This document shows positions 27,051-39,388 of a DNA stretch of 64,000 nucleotides, piece by piece. Location of the stretch: assembly GCA_035362335.1 (NCBI GenBank), contig DAOSDL010000028.1, forward strand, positions 1-64,000, written 5' to 3'. The position numbers and the translations under genes are program-made. Position 1 is the first letter of the stretch, and the number at the start of each line of letters is the position of its first letter. A model generated the notes under the pieces. That model was not told where the DNA came from, searched no databases, and saw only the letters and a list, made by a program, of their open reading frames with translations. This DNA is from JAOSJT01 sp035362335. Lineage in GTDB: Bacteria > Bacteroidota > Ignavibacteria > SZUA-365.

Positions 27051-27770
27051 TCAATCGCCGCCTTCGGCACGCAATGCATCGTACATCGCGCGGAATTTCT
27101 GCACGTCGGCCCAGGTGTCTTTTTTCCAATTTGGATTGCGCAGCAATGCAGCGGGGTGATAGGTCACCATCAGGGGAATGCCGCGATATTCATGTACTTT
27201 CGCACGCAATGTTCCGAGCGTGTCCGTACTGCGCAGCAACGTCTGCGCGGCAATGCGCCCCAATGCGAGCATGATTTTCGGGCGGAGCAATTCAAGTTGC
27301 TTGTGCAAATATGGTTCGCAGTGTCCGACCTCGTCGGGCAGCGGATCGCGATTGTTGGGAGGTCGACATTTGAGAATGTTGCAGATGTACACCTCTTCGC
27401 GCTTCAGCTTGATGGCTTCGAGGATCTGGTTGAGCAATTGGCCGGCGCGACCGACGAAGGGCTCGCCCTGTTTGTCCTCTTCCGCGCCCGGGGCCTCGCC
27501 TACCAGTACGATGTCGGCCTCGGGATTTCCCACACCGAAAACGAAGGACTTGCGCGTATCTCCCAACGAGCATTTGTGGCAGTCGCAGATCATCCCGCGC
27601 AACTGCGCAAGGTCTCCTGCGCCTTTCCAGGCCTCATCCACCACGCCAACCGCGGTTTCCACCAATCCTTGCGATGCAAGTGTCACGCGACGCATAACGT
27701 CATGCTCCACATAGAGGATGTCGCCGTGCAGTTCGCGTTGCTGTCGAAGGTAGCGATACAGATCGGACAC
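27051..27770 (-). CDS. Family 4 uracil-DNA glycosylase (iron-sulfur)
   Basis: Removes uracil from DNA. The 239-aa protein has the family 4/5 motif GEAPGAEED near residue 92, the Cys ligands of a 4Fe-4S cluster (CDCHKC around 64, CNILKC around 129 and C near 146) and the C-terminal HPAALLR motif. It begins with a GTG at 27770; the first 45 residues are an N-terminal extension that precedes the glycosylase fold, as in related enzymes. It is directly coupled to dnaB. Confidence 0.92.
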   Translation of the reverse strand: MSDLYRYLRQQRELHGDILYVEHDVMRRVTLASQGLVETAVGVVDEAWKGAGDLAQLRGMICDCHKCSLGDTRKSFVFGVGNPEADIVLVGEAPGAEEDKQGEPFVGRAGQLLNQILEAIKLKREEVYICNILKCRPPNNRDPLPDEVGHCEPYLHKQLELLRPKIMLALGRIAAQTLLRSTDTLGTLRAKVHEYRGIPLMVTYHPAALLRNPNWKKDTWADVQKFRAMYDALRAEGGD

Positions 27771-27831
27771 GTGCTTGCCGTTGTTGTCATGGTTGGGTGA
27801 TCAAGGTCGATGCCACTCAATTTAGCAGAGT

Positions 27832-27870
27832 ATCTCCCCTTCCGCAAAGTGCCTGAGCGGAAGGGGAGAT
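27832..27870 (-). terminator. Perfect 14-bp hairpin downstream of coaBC
   Basis: ATCTCCCCTTCCGC at 27832-27845 pairs with its perfect complement at 27857-27870, loop of 11. It lies 65 bp beyond the coaBC stop, before the udg start. The T-run is poor, so termination is likely but not certain; it is close enough to the udg start to be part of its leader. Confidence 0.6.
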
Positions 27871-27935
27871 CGAAGATGGATTGCGGCGTGCGGCCGCCTT
27901 CCGTACGAATACATGCGGGAACATCGCGCATCGGA

Positions 27936-29162
27936 TCAGCCGCCGACGCGCTCCGTATGCAGCGCTAGAGCGCGATCGAGAATGATATGCGCGAGACGCT
28001 TCTTATCCAGAAGTCCGAGTTCCTCCACCGTGCCATCGCGGGTGAGCAACGTGGCGACATTCGTGTCGCCTCCGAATGCGGCCCCCTCGATGCGCGGATT
28101 ATTCAGCACGATGAAGTCCGCCCCCTTCTCCTCCAGTTTGCGGCGGGCATTCTCGATTTCCCTGTCCGTTTCCAGAGCAAATCCCACCAGGACGCGGCCC
28201 GCCTTTCCACTTCGCTGCCCAAGCGTCCGGAGGATGTCCGGCGTCCTGCGTAGGCGCAGGGTGAGGCCGTCCGCATTGTCGTCGGATTTCTTGATTTTCG
28301 TCTCCGCAACGTGCTCCGCGGCGAAATCCGCCACGGCGGCGGCAAGGATGGCGATGTCGACCGTACCGGCTTGCTCCATCACCGCATCGTGCATGGACTG
28401 AGCGCTTTCCACATCCATCCGTCGCACACCTGCTGGAGTGGCCAGCACCGTCGGTCCACTCACAAGGAGTACTTTCGCACCCCGTTCGGCTGCGGCCGCT
28501 GCGAGCGCATACCCCATCTTACCGGAGCTTCTGTTACCGATGAAACGCACGGGATCGAGCGCCTCGTATGTCGGCCCGGCTGTGACAAGCACGCTGCGTC
28601 CCTCGAGATCACGTTTCGTTGTGAGGACCTTCTCCACCGCGCCGATCAGTACGGGAAGCTCTGGTAAACGTCCAGGACCGCTGAGTCCGCTGGCGAGTTC
28701 ACCTGCTCCGGGTTCGACAATAGTCACGCCTCGTCCAGCGAGTATGCGCACATTGTCCTGCGTTGCTGGATGGACGAACATGTCCGTGTCCATCGCGGGT
28801 GCAAGCACCAGTGGACAGCGCAACGCGAGTGCCAGCGACGACAGCGCATTGTCGGCAAAGCCGTGCGCCAGTTTTGCGATGGTATTTGCGGATGCTGGTG
28901 CGATCAGCATCGCATCCGCCCAGAGCGCGAGATGAATGTGCCAGGTGCCCTTCGAGCGATCGGCGGGAAACATGTCCAGCACCACATCGCTCTGACTCAG
29001 CGTGGCGAGCGTGAGAGGTGTGATGAATTCGCAGGCCGAGGGTGTCATGACAACGCGCACCTCGGCACCCGCTTTCACGAGTTCACGGACGAGCATGGCG
29101 GACTTGTATGCCGCGATGCTGCCCGTGACACCCAGGAGAATATGGCGACCGGCGAGACTCAC
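27936..29162 (-). CDS. coaBC: Bifunctional phosphopantothenoylcysteine decarboxylase/synthetase
   Basis: Two steps of coenzyme A synthesis: the CoaB part joins 4'-phosphopantothenate to cysteine and the CoaC part decarboxylates the product. The 408-aa protein begins with the flavoprotein CoaC (ILLGVTGSIAAYKSAMLVRELV, catalytic His in TWHIHLALWADAMLIAPASANTIAK, APAMDTDM) and ends with CoaB (VTAGPTYEALDPVRFIGNRSSGKMGYALA). The GTG start overlaps the rpoZ stop (GTGA). It closes the yicC-gmk-rpoZ-coaBC cluster that is conserved in Bacteroidota and Chlorobi. Confidence 0.96.
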   Translation of the reverse strand: MSLAGRHILLGVTGSIAAYKSAMLVRELVKAGAEVRVVMTPSACEFITPLTLATLSQSDVVLDMFPADRSKGTWHIHLALWADAMLIAPASANTIAKLAHGFADNALSSLALALRCPLVLAPAMDTDMFVHPATQDNVRILAGRGVTIVEPGAGELASGLSGPGRLPELPVLIGAVEKVLTTKRDLEGRSVLVTAGPTYEALDPVRFIGNRSSGKMGYALAAAAAERGAKVLLVSGPTVLATPAGVRRMDVESAQSMHDAVMEQAGTVDIAILAAAVADFAAEHVAETKIKKSDDNADGLTLRLRRTPDILRTLGQRSGKAGRVLVGFALETDREIENARRKLEEKGADFIVLNNPRIEGAAFGGDTNVATLLTRDGTVEELGLLDKKRLAHIILDRALALHTERVGG

Positions 29163-29449
29163 TCGTCTTTGTAATGATAGTTCACACGGTCGGAGAACAG
29201 ATCCTCCACCGCGCGCTGCGTGGGCTTCGCCATCTTCTCGAACTCGATGCTGATGCGCATCTGCTCGGGATTGGTCTCGATTTCCTCGTCCGAATCCATG
29301 CGCGAGGAGAACATCTCCAATTCGCGGTTCAGACTGATTTTGATTTCCTCGTTGATCTGCCGTGCGCGGCGCGAGAGCACAACGATGGCCTCGTAAATGT
29401 TCTCGGCATGCTTGTCGATGAGACTGAGATCAATGGGTTCGAGGGACAT
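29159..29449 (-). CDS. rpoZ: RNA polymerase omega subunit, Bacteroidota type
   Basis: A 96-aa protein (LEPIDLSLIDKHAENIYEAIVVLSRRARQINEEI) with the omega/Rpb6 core that helps assemble and stabilise RNA polymerase. The ATG at 29449 is chosen because GGAGTGTCC precedes it; an in-frame Met two codons earlier has no better signal. The position between gmk and coaBC agrees with this call. The C-terminal half is charged and longer than in proteobacterial omega, as is usual in this phylum. Confidence 0.88.
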   Translation of the reverse strand: MSLEPIDLSLIDKHAENIYEAIVVLSRRARQINEEIKISLNRELEMFSSRMDSDEEIETNPEQMRISIEFEKMAKPTQRAVEDLFSDRVNYHYKDE

Positions 29450-29461
29450 GGACACTCCGGT

Positions 29462-30040
29462 CTACTGTGATAACGTGTTGGTATCGATTCCTGTAATGTG
29501 TGCCTCGATGAGGCCTTCCACTTCGGGTATGGAACGCGCGAGGTCGTCATTGACCACGATGCGGTCGAAATGCACCGCTTGTTCCATTTCCCAGGCGGCG
29601 CGGCGCATGCGTGTTTCCACCACTTCCGCGCTATCGGTGCCGCGATGTTCGAGACGCTGACGCAGCACATCCAGCGACGGGGGCTGGATGAAAATGAGCA
29701 GCGCCTGGTCGGCGTACAGACGTTTCAACGACAAGGCGCCTTTGACGTCGATGTCGAACAGCATGTGCTGTCCCCGCTCGATGGCGCCATCAATCTGGCT
29801 GCGGGGCGTGCCGTACAACTGCCCGTAAATTTCCTCCCACTCCACCAATCCTCCCTCGGCCACGAGTTGCTCGAAGCGCTCGCGCGTGAGGAAGAAATAG
29901 TCCACGCCATCGACTTCCTTCGGACGCCGTACACGCGTGGTGGCGGAAACCGAGAAGCGCAGCTGCGGAAAACGCGCAAGCACGCTGCGTGCGATTGTCG
30001 TTTTACCCGCGCCGCTCGGGGCTGAGAGGACGAAAAGCAC
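29462..30040 (-). CDS. gmk: Guanylate kinase
   Basis: Converts GMP and ATP to GDP and ADP. The 192-aa enzyme has the P-loop SAPSGAGKTT at residues 6-15, the GMP-binding VSATTRVRRPKEVDGVDYFF, and the lid region RRAAWEMEQAVHFDRIVVNDDL. It starts with GTG at 30040, sharing a base with the yicC stop TAG (TAGTG), and is followed 12 bp later by rpoZ. The order yicC-gmk-rpoZ is widely conserved. Confidence 0.96.
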   Translation of the reverse strand: MLFVLSAPSGAGKTTIARSVLARFPQLRFSVSATTRVRRPKEVDGVDYFFLTRERFEQLVAEGGLVEWEEIYGQLYGTPRSQIDGAIERGQHMLFDIDVKGALSLKRLYADQALLIFIQPPSLDVLRQRLEHRGTDSAEVVETRMRRAAWEMEQAVHFDRIVVNDDLARSIPEVEGLIEAHITGIDTNTLSQ

Positions 30041-30918
30041 TATTCGATATTCTGAATCTGTTCGCGAATACGTTCGAGTTCTTCCTTGATGGACACCACG
30101 AGATGCGCGATATCCGCATCGTAACTTTTGGAGCCGATGGTGTTGGCTTCGCGGTTCATCTCCTGCAATAGGAAGGACAGCTTGCGCCCCTCCGACTCCT
30201 CGGCCTCCAACGCCTCGAGGAAAAACTTGACGTGGCTGCGGAAGCGCACGAGTTCCTCGGTGATGTCCATTTTGTCGGCGAGCATGACAATTTCCATCTC
30301 GATGCGCTCAGGGTCGACACGGTCGTCGCTCAACACCGCTGCGATACGCTCCTGAAGGCGCGCTCGCTCGATGTCCACACGGCCAGCGGACAGCTCTTCG
30401 ATACGGGCGATGCTCGCATCCATGGAGGATACGCGCGCGGCCAAATCGGTGCTGAGTTCGGCGCCCTCCTTGCTGCGCATGCTCAGCAGCTGTTCGGCCG
30501 CTGTTTGCACCGCCTGCGTGACCAACGCCCATTCCTCATCGGCAATGTCCACCTGTTCTTCGCCACCGAGAACATCCGGAAACTTCAGCAGCATGTCCAG
30601 GGTGATATCGCCCGCGATGCCCGTGCTGTCACGCAATTCGGTGAGCAAGGCCACGTAGGCCTTTGCCGCATCGGCGTTGATACGCGCAGGTTGATCCGCC
30701 TGCTGACCCCGCTCGATGGAAACACTGAGATTGACCTTGCCGCGTTTGATGCGCGCGCGGACGATCTCCTTCAGATCCAATTCGCGGGATTGCAGATGCT
30801 TCGGCAAACGCGCCGAGAATTCATAGAACCTGTTGTTGACGGAACGCATTTCAGCAGTGACGCTCATCGAGTCGTTCGATGTCGTTGCACTGCCAAAACC
30901 GGTCATACTTATGAGCAT
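30040..30918 (-). CDS. yicC: YicC-family endoribonuclease
   Basis: A 292-aa protein with the YicC N-terminal signature SMTGFGSA and the C-terminal DUF1732 region (YDADIAHLVVSIKEELERIREQIQNIE). Family members act as endoribonucleases that help degrade small RNAs such as RyhB in Escherichia coli. The ATG at 30918 (MLISMTGFG) is the family-like start. It is first in the yicC-gmk-rpoZ-coaBC operon. Confidence 0.93.
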   Translation of the reverse strand: MLISMTGFGSATTSNDSMSVTAEMRSVNNRFYEFSARLPKHLQSRELDLKEIVRARIKRGKVNLSVSIERGQQADQPARINADAAKAYVALLTELRDSTGIAGDITLDMLLKFPDVLGGEEQVDIADEEWALVTQAVQTAAEQLLSMRSKEGAELSTDLAARVSSMDASIARIEELSAGRVDIERARLQERIAAVLSDDRVDPERIEMEIVMLADKMDITEELVRFRSHVKFFLEALEAEESEGRKLSFLLQEMNREANTIGSKSYDADIAHLVVSIKEELERIREQIQNIE

Positions 30919-31169
30919 GAAAAAGTCCGTAAGTCGTTACGAACTTGTAATATATGAAGATTCCCGCGATAATCCAGCACCGGGCGAATTATTGACCACA
31001 GTTGTTCATCGGCGCTGGCCTCACACGATCCGTTGCTTGATGTGCGTTGCCAAAGACAGCGTTCGTCCGCGCCATCAGGCCAATGCTTCGTCGCAGTCGC
31101 TGATGGACGTTCGCCGTTCTGTTGGCAGCGAACGCCCGGTACGAACAACCCTCACAATTGCGCGAAGCG

Positions 31170-32048
31170 TCAGCGAAACAGCACCTCGATACTATCCTCG
31201 GTTTCGAAGCGAATACCCGGTATGCTGCGCATCAATGCCTTGATTTCCGCCGGATCAAGGTCATCCGCGCGCTCGAGTTTCGATAGTGCGTCCTCGTTAT
31301 CGAGCAGCGCGTCGAAATCCACGTCGATCACCGTCACGGTGTTTCCTTCCCGGAAGCTGGCGTTGGTGCGCACGATCTCACCCTCTAACTGCACCACGAT
31401 GGAGACGCGCATCCCACGAAAGAGCTGCTTCATTTCCTCTTTGTTCTGTTCGGCCATTTCCTGGGCTTCGGCCTGAAACTCGGCGTCTCCCTCCGGTGCC
31501 GTCGATTCCTGAATTGTCTGGTCCTTGTCATCATTTAATCCCGCCGGGGTAATCACGAGCTTTGCAGGCGAACCGGGTGTAAAAGCGAATGAGACCGTTT
31601 CGTCATCGCCCTGACCTTCCGTCTCCCCTTCGCCATTGTCACCGGGAAATTCGGGAATGGCCGAAGTGGGATTCTGGCTGGTGCGTACCGCATTGATGTC
31701 GCTGAAAGAATACACCGCGCGATAGCCCTGCTTTTCGCCGTCGTCGATCATTTCGTGAGAAACATACTGCACGCCGGCACCGAAGCGCTCGGCGCCTTTG
31801 CGAATCTGCTCCTCGCCGAGAGGATCGGACGATGGAGGCGGCGGTGTGGTGCCGTTCTGTTCGGCTTCGGCCTGCATGGCCGCGGCCATCTCGCGCATGG
31901 GACCGATGACCTGGGAACTCATCAACACAGTTTCGCGGATCGTCCCGCTGCCGTCGGGTTTCAAGGATAGAAGCAGGTGCATTTCAATGCAGCCGCTTGT
32001 GAGGAGCAGAGTGAGCAGCGACAGGGCGGAGAGGCGAAGTGCGCGCAT
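31170..32048 (-). CDS. LppM-like lipoprotein
   Basis: A 292-aa lipoprotein: MRALRLSALSLLTLLLTSGC has the lipobox Cys near 20. The mature part begins IEMHLLLSLKPDGSGTIRETVLM, matching the LppM-type start ('xxLxVxxDGSGxxxxxV'), has a Pro/Gly/Glu-rich low-complexity segment (GENGEGETEGQG-like), and ends with a second LppM-like half (GMRVSIVVQLEGEIVRTNASF...VTVIDVDFDALL). The start at 32048 is the Met that opens the signal peptide; the longer reading frame to 32186 crosses the carA promoter. Divergent from carA. Function in the envelope unknown. Confidence 0.8.
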   Translation of the reverse strand: MRALRLSALSLLTLLLTSGCIEMHLLLSLKPDGSGTIRETVLMSSQVIGPMREMAAAMQAEAEQNGTTPPPPSSDPLGEEQIRKGAERFGAGVQYVSHEMIDDGEKQGYRAVYSFSDINAVRTSQNPTSAIPEFPGDNGEGETEGQGDDETVSFAFTPGSPAKLVITPAGLNDDKDQTIQESTAPEGDAEFQAEAQEMAEQNKEEMKQLFRGMRVSIVVQLEGEIVRTNASFREGNTVTVIDVDFDALLDNEDALSKLERADDLDPAEIKALMRSIPGIRFETEDSIEVLFR

Positions 32049-32112
32049 GGGAATCCTTTGGGCTGTGAATGCGCGCAATGTACGGAAAATTCGTAATTCT
32101 CCAGCGCGGCAC

Positions 32113-32143
32113 TTTGCCCAATGCCCCGCACATCGTATATTCA
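32113..32143 (+). promoter_or_regulatory. Promoter for carAB
   Basis: TTG (32114-32116), 19 bp, TATATTCA (32136-32143), a fair match to the Bacteroidota form. It sits in the 131-bp divergent region with the LppM-like gene, 37 bp before the carA start. Confidence 0.5.
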
Positions 32144-32179
32144 TCCGACACGGATTTTTTTCAAATTCCCTTCCTTCAC

Positions 32180-33263
32180 ATGACACACCCCGCTGTCCTC
32201 GTCCTTCAGGACGGAACGGTCTACCACGGCACGGCCCTCGGGCATCACGGCGAGACCCTCGGCGAAGTCTGCTTCAACACAAGCATGACCGGCTATCAGG
32301 AAGTGCTGACCGATCCATCGTACCACGGACAAATCGTCGCCATGACGTATCCGCATATAGGCAATTACGGCGTCAATGCCGAGGATATGGAGAGCGATCG
32401 TATTCGCGTTGCGGGCTTCATCGTGCGCGAGGCCTGTTCGATGCCATCGAATTATCGCGCCGAGCATGCACTCACAGACTGGCTCCGTGAGCACAGCATC
32501 GTGGGCATACAGGGCCTGGACACCCGCGCGCTCACCCGCCGCATTCGTTCGCAGGGTGCGATGAACGGCATCATTTCATCGGACGGCACACCGCTGGATG
32601 TGCTGCGGGAACGGCTGGCGGCACAACCATCGATGGCGGGACTCGACCTCGCACGCATGGTGAGCTGCGGTGAACCCTATCGCGTGAGCAGCGCGCAACA
32701 GCCGCCGCGCTTCCGCGTGGCCGCGCTGGATTTCGGCATCAAGCGCAATATCCTGCGCTTGCTCGCCGATGCGGGTTGCGAGGTCACGGTCTATCCCGCA
32801 CAGACTCCGGTGAATGTATTGTTGGCCGATCGTCCCGATGGTGTGTTCCTCTCGAATGGTCCTGGCGATCCGTCAGCGGTGGGCTACGGCATCGAGACCG
32901 TGCGCGAGCTGCTGGGAAAAACGCCGCTGTTCGGCATCTGCCTTGGGCATCAGCTGCTTGCGCTCGCGCTCGGCGCTTCCACCTACAAACTGCCCTTCGG
33001 GCATCGCGGAGGCAACCATCCCGTGCGCAACCTTGAGCGAGGCACGGTGGAAATCACGAGCCAGAATCACGGCTTCGCCGTCGATGCCACAACTCTTCCA
33101 GCGGATTGCGTGGTCACGCACTGGAATCTCAACGACAATACGCTCGAAGGATTTCGCTGCAACAGCATTCCCGCATTTTCCGTGCAGTATCACCCCGAGG
33201 CGGCTCCCGGGCCGCATGACTCCCGTTACCTTTTCCGCGAATTTCTATCCTTGATGGAACGAC

Positions 33264-33277
<14 letters not shown>
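32180..33277 (+). CDS. carA: Carbamoyl-phosphate synthase small subunit
   Basis: Glutamine amidotransferase subunit that supplies ammonia for carbamoyl phosphate (arginine and pyrimidine synthesis). The 365-aa protein starts at the ATG at 32180 (MTHPAVLVLQDGT); an upstream in-frame start lacks support. Domain order: N-terminal CPSase_sm (FNTSMTGYQEVLTDPSYHGQ) then class I GATase with the nucleophile in FGICLGHQLL, and His/Glu of the triad in FSVQYHPEAAPGPHD. It overlaps carB by 14 bases, giving coupling. Confidence 0.97.
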
Positions 33278-36458
<3,181 letters not shown>

Positions 36459-36514
36459 TTATTCCCCTTCCGAAATCGACCGAATTTCAGTCGAGAAATT
36501 TTTCGCAAAAATAC

Positions 36515-36545
36515 TTGCGTCTAACAAATTTTGCCCCTATTTTTG
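36515..36545 (+). promoter_or_regulatory. Bacteroidota promoter for the cytochrome-rhodanese pair
   Basis: TTG (36515-36517), 20 bp, TATTTTTG (36538-36545), an exact TAnnTTTG box, in an AT-rich 70-bp stretch. It leaves about 100 nt of leader before the cytochrome start. Confidence 0.65.
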
Positions 36546-36653
36546 AATTGGATAGCGGATAAAAAAACCTTATTACATCCTGCTACTCATGCATCAGTTG
36601 GCCCGCACCTCACGGTTGACGCTACGCACCTTCACATTAGAGCGACTGCACCT

Positions 36654-37988
36654 ATGAAGCGACCGATCCACCTCCTGCTGCTCGTCCCGGTCCTGCTGTT
36701 CGTGGCCTGCGACGACGACGACACCACCCCGCCGAATCCGCTGCAAGCCAAAGCGGATATCACCACATGCATCGGCTGCCACAGCGACGAAGCCACACTC
36801 AAGGCCGTCGCCGATCCCAATCCTCCCGTCGGACCCGGCGAGGGTGGTTGCGGAGGAACGCTTCCTGAAATGGAAGCATGGCTGAAGGTGTATGTAGGTG
36901 GAACGTACGGCGAACAATTCCTGAAATCCGCCCACGGCAAGCTCGCCTGTCAAAGCTGCCACGGCGGCAAGGAGCCAGCCAAAGACAAGCACGAAGCCCA
37001 CGGTACGGATTTCGTGAAAAGCCCCTCGCAGAACGCGGACAAGTACTGCGGCAGCTGCCATCCCTCCATCGCCGCGCGCGACAAATATAGTCTGCACACG
37101 CAGGGCTTCGGTCAGAAGCGCATGGTGGCCGACCGCGCCGGTTTGCCCAGCTACGAGAACTATCCCGAGCAGCTCAAGAAGGGCTACGACAAAAACTGCG
37201 GCAAATGCCACGCCTCCTGCGGCGAATGTCATGTGATGCGTCCGCGCCAGGCGGGCGGCGGTTTCCTCGCAGCCCACAATTTCCAGAAGCAGCCCGACAT
37301 GCGCCTCAACTGCACCGCGTGCCACTCCGCGCGCGTCGCCCACGCCTACTTCGGCGAAGCCCCAGGCAGCCGTCCGGACGTGCATTACATGAAACTGCCG
37401 GGCGGCCAGTGCACCAACTGTCATACTGCCGACGAGATGCACGGTACTGGACAGGTGGTCGAACAGCGGTATTCTGTACCCAACCAACCCAAGTGCGAGA
37501 AGTGCCACGGAGACAAGGCCACGGCCAATTCCTTCCACAGCGTGCACTGGAACAACGTCTCCTGCCAGGGTTGCCACTCGCAGGATTATCAGAACTGCGG
37601 CAGCTGCCATGTCGACACCGGCGTGCGCAATGGTCCCTACATGGCCTTCAAAATGGGCAAGAATCCATTGCCCAACACCAAGCGCTTCAAATGGGTGGTG
37701 CTGCGCAATGCGCCGCATGCTCCTGATACCTGGAGCAATTACGGCATCCCGACGTTGAGCAATTTCAACCAGCACCCCACGTGGCGCATGGCCACCCCGC
37801 ACAACATCAAGCGCTGGACGAAGCGTACCGAGGTTGAAAGCGGCAAACCCTGCTACGACGCTTGCCACATCAAAGACGGCCGCAATGCGGAGTGGTTCCT
37901 CTTCAATGCCGATCTCAAGGAGCAGTGGGAGAAGGATGCCAATACCTCCGTCGTCGCCGATGGTGCACTTCCCGCAAGCTGGAAATAA
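36654..37988 (+). CDS. Eleven-haem cytochrome c lipoprotein
   Basis: A 444-aa protein with a lipoprotein signal (LLLLVPVLLFVAC then DDDDTT) and ten CxxCH haem sites: CIGCH, CQSCH, CGSCH, CGKCH, CGECH, CTACH, CTNCH, CEKCH, CQGCH and a second CGSCH. An eleventh site, CYDACH near the C-terminus, has CxxxCH spacing. Multihaem lipoproteins carry electrons in the periplasm or across the cell surface to acceptors such as nitrogen or sulfur oxides. The ATG at 36654 opens the signal peptide. It is followed 44 bp later by the double-rhodanese lipoprotein. Substrate not known; the tight pairing suggests a sulfur compound. Confidence 0.93.
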   Translation: MKRPIHLLLLVPVLLFVACDDDDTTPPNPLQAKADITTCIGCHSDEATLKAVADPNPPVGPGEGGCGGTLPEMEAWLKVYVGGTYGEQFLKSAHGKLACQSCHGGKEPAKDKHEAHGTDFVKSPSQNADKYCGSCHPSIAARDKYSLHTQGFGQKRMVADRAGLPSYENYPEQLKKGYDKNCGKCHASCGECHVMRPRQAGGGFLAAHNFQKQPDMRLNCTACHSARVAHAYFGEAPGSRPDVHYMKLPGGQCTNCHTADEMHGTGQVVEQRYSVPNQPKCEKCHGDKATANSFHSVHWNNVSCQGCHSQDYQNCGSCHVDTGVRNGPYMAFKMGKNPLPNTKRFKWVVLRNAPHAPDTWSNYGIPTLSNFNQHPTWRMATPHNIKRWTKRTEVESGKPCYDACHIKDGRNAEWFLFNADLKEQWEKDANTSVVADGALPASWK

Positions 37989-38032
37989 CAATGATCACCC
38001 TTCACCACACATATTCTCCACAAGGAGCACCT

Positions 38033-39052
38033 ATGTCGATCCATGCTCTCCATCTCCGCCGCTATCTGGTGACCTTTCTGGTTGCCCTGCCGCTGCTTGT
38101 ACTGACCAATGCCTGCTCCGATGACGACGATGGCACGCCGATCACCCCGGCTGTGAACGAAGCCCAACTGCTGGTGCAGGAACTTGAAAGCACCAACGGC
38201 GACTACCTCAATACCGCCGCTCCTGCAATCGTCACCGCGCAGAATGTGTACGAAGACATCAATGGCGCGAAAAAGATGTATCTCGTGGACGTCCGCGCCG
38301 CCGCCGACTACGCCCTTGGTCACGTCGCTGGCGCCGTGAACGTGCCCATCGCCAACATTCTCACGCACATGAAGGGCGTGAACCTCGCCAACTACGACAA
38401 GGTCGTGATCATTTGCTACACCGGCCAGTCCGCCGCCTGGACTACCGCCATTCTGCGCATGGCCGGCTACGCCAAGGCCTTTTCGATGAAATTCGGTATG
38501 TCCTCGTGGCATGCGGATTTTGATCGCATCAGCTCGAAGGTTGGTAGCCAGTACTCCGCCCAATTTGTGAAGACCGCCTCCCCGGCCAAACCGGCTGTTG
38601 GCAATCTCCCGACGATCAGCACCAGCAAGACCACCGGCGCCGAGATTCTCGCCGCACGCGTGGAAACCATCCTTGCCGAGGGTTACAGCAAATCCAGCGT
38701 CGAGGCTTCCGCTGTGTTCGCTACGCCGGATCAGTTCTACGTGGTCAATTACTGGCCGGAAGCCGATTACCTCGGCGTCGGTCACATCCCGGGCTCGCTG
38801 CAGTACACGCCGAAGGCCGATCTGAAGCTCGCCACTTTCCTCAAGACCTTGCCGACCAACAAGACCGTGGTGATCTACTGCTACACCGGCCAGACCAGTG
38901 CCAACGTGGCAGCCATCCTGCGCGTCATGGGCTATGATGCCAAGAGTCTCTCCTTCGGCACGAACGGCATGATCTGGGATCTTATGAAGGCTGCAGGCAA
39001 GACGCGCTACGAAGCTGGCACGGATTGCATGAATTTCGAATACGTAAAGTAA
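38033..39052 (+). CDS. Lipoprotein with two rhodanese domains
   Basis: A 339-aa lipoprotein (signal ending VLTNAC, then SDDDDG) carrying two rhodanese domains: residues 70-165 with the active-site loop ICYTGQSA, and residues 220-310 with YCYTGQTS. Both keep the catalytic Cys, which carries persulfide sulfur. Exported rhodaneses are unusual, since most are cytosolic. AAGGAG precedes the ATG at 38033 by 8 nt. It lies right after the eleven-haem cytochrome and before a strong terminator, so the two form a small operon. Possible roles are oxidation or transfer of thiosulfate, polysulfide or thiocyanate sulfur outside the inner membrane; this is inference. Confidence 0.92.
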   Translation: MSIHALHLRRYLVTFLVALPLLVLTNACSDDDDGTPITPAVNEAQLLVQELESTNGDYLNTAAPAIVTAQNVYEDINGAKKMYLVDVRAAADYALGHVAGAVNVPIANILTHMKGVNLANYDKVVIICYTGQSAAWTTAILRMAGYAKAFSMKFGMSSWHADFDRISSKVGSQYSAQFVKTASPAKPAVGNLPTISTSKTTGAEILAARVETILAEGYSKSSVEASAVFATPDQFYVVNYWPEADYLGVGHIPGSLQYTPKADLKLATFLKTLPTNKTVVIYCYTGQTSANVAAILRVMGYDAKSLSFGTNGMIWDLMKAAGKTRYEAGTDCMNFEYVK

Positions 39053-39074
39053 GACCTCTCCTCGACTCTCTCTT

Positions 39075-39110
39075 GAAAGAGGCCCCGGCAACGGGGCTTC
39101 TTTCGTTTTG
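39075..39110 (+). terminator. Intrinsic terminator of the cytochrome-rhodanese operon
   Basis: GAAAGA-G-GCCCCG, loop GCAA, CGGGGC-T-TCTTTC, followed by GTTTTGGTTTC. It lies 23 bp after the stop. Confidence 0.85.
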
Positions 39111-39209
39111 GTTTCAGACATGGCACAATGCCGATGTCATTCGGCTTTCTCTCCCCGGATTGCTTCCTCCACGTACGGAACATTGCCTCAACTGTTGAAT
39201 ATCTCAGCA

Positions 39210-39237
39210 TCGATGCGGATTCATGAATCCGCATCGA
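39210..39237. repeat. Perfect 28-bp palindrome
   Basis: Two 14-base arms, each the exact reverse complement of the other, meet in TTCATGAA with no mismatch and no spacer. The core (CGGATTCATGAATCCG) recurs at 39345-39360, and a broken copy GGATTCATG is at about 39303. The palindrome lies in the 380-bp gap between the two convergent genes. Confidence 0.9.
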
Positions 39238-39344
39238 GAAGCCCATCACCCCCAAAGGGCGCATTCGCGCCGGGAAATGTTGATCTTTTCATCATTCGGC
39301 ATGGATTCATGTCTTCGCATCCGGTCTGTCCTGCCTCCGTGCGA

Positions 39345-39360
39345 CGGATTCATGAATCCG
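39345..39360. repeat. Second copy of the palindrome core
   Basis: CGGATTCATGAATCCG, a perfect 16-bp palindrome followed by CATCC, as in the first copy (CATCG). Spacing centre to centre is about 129 bp. Confidence 0.85.
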
Positions 39361-39388
39361 CATCCTGCCAACCACACCCGTATAAACA

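Noticed and set aside
36654..37988. Cytochrome nitrite reductase NrfA
   Set aside because: There are eleven haem sites rather than five, no CxxCK site, and it is a lipoprotein with different spacing.
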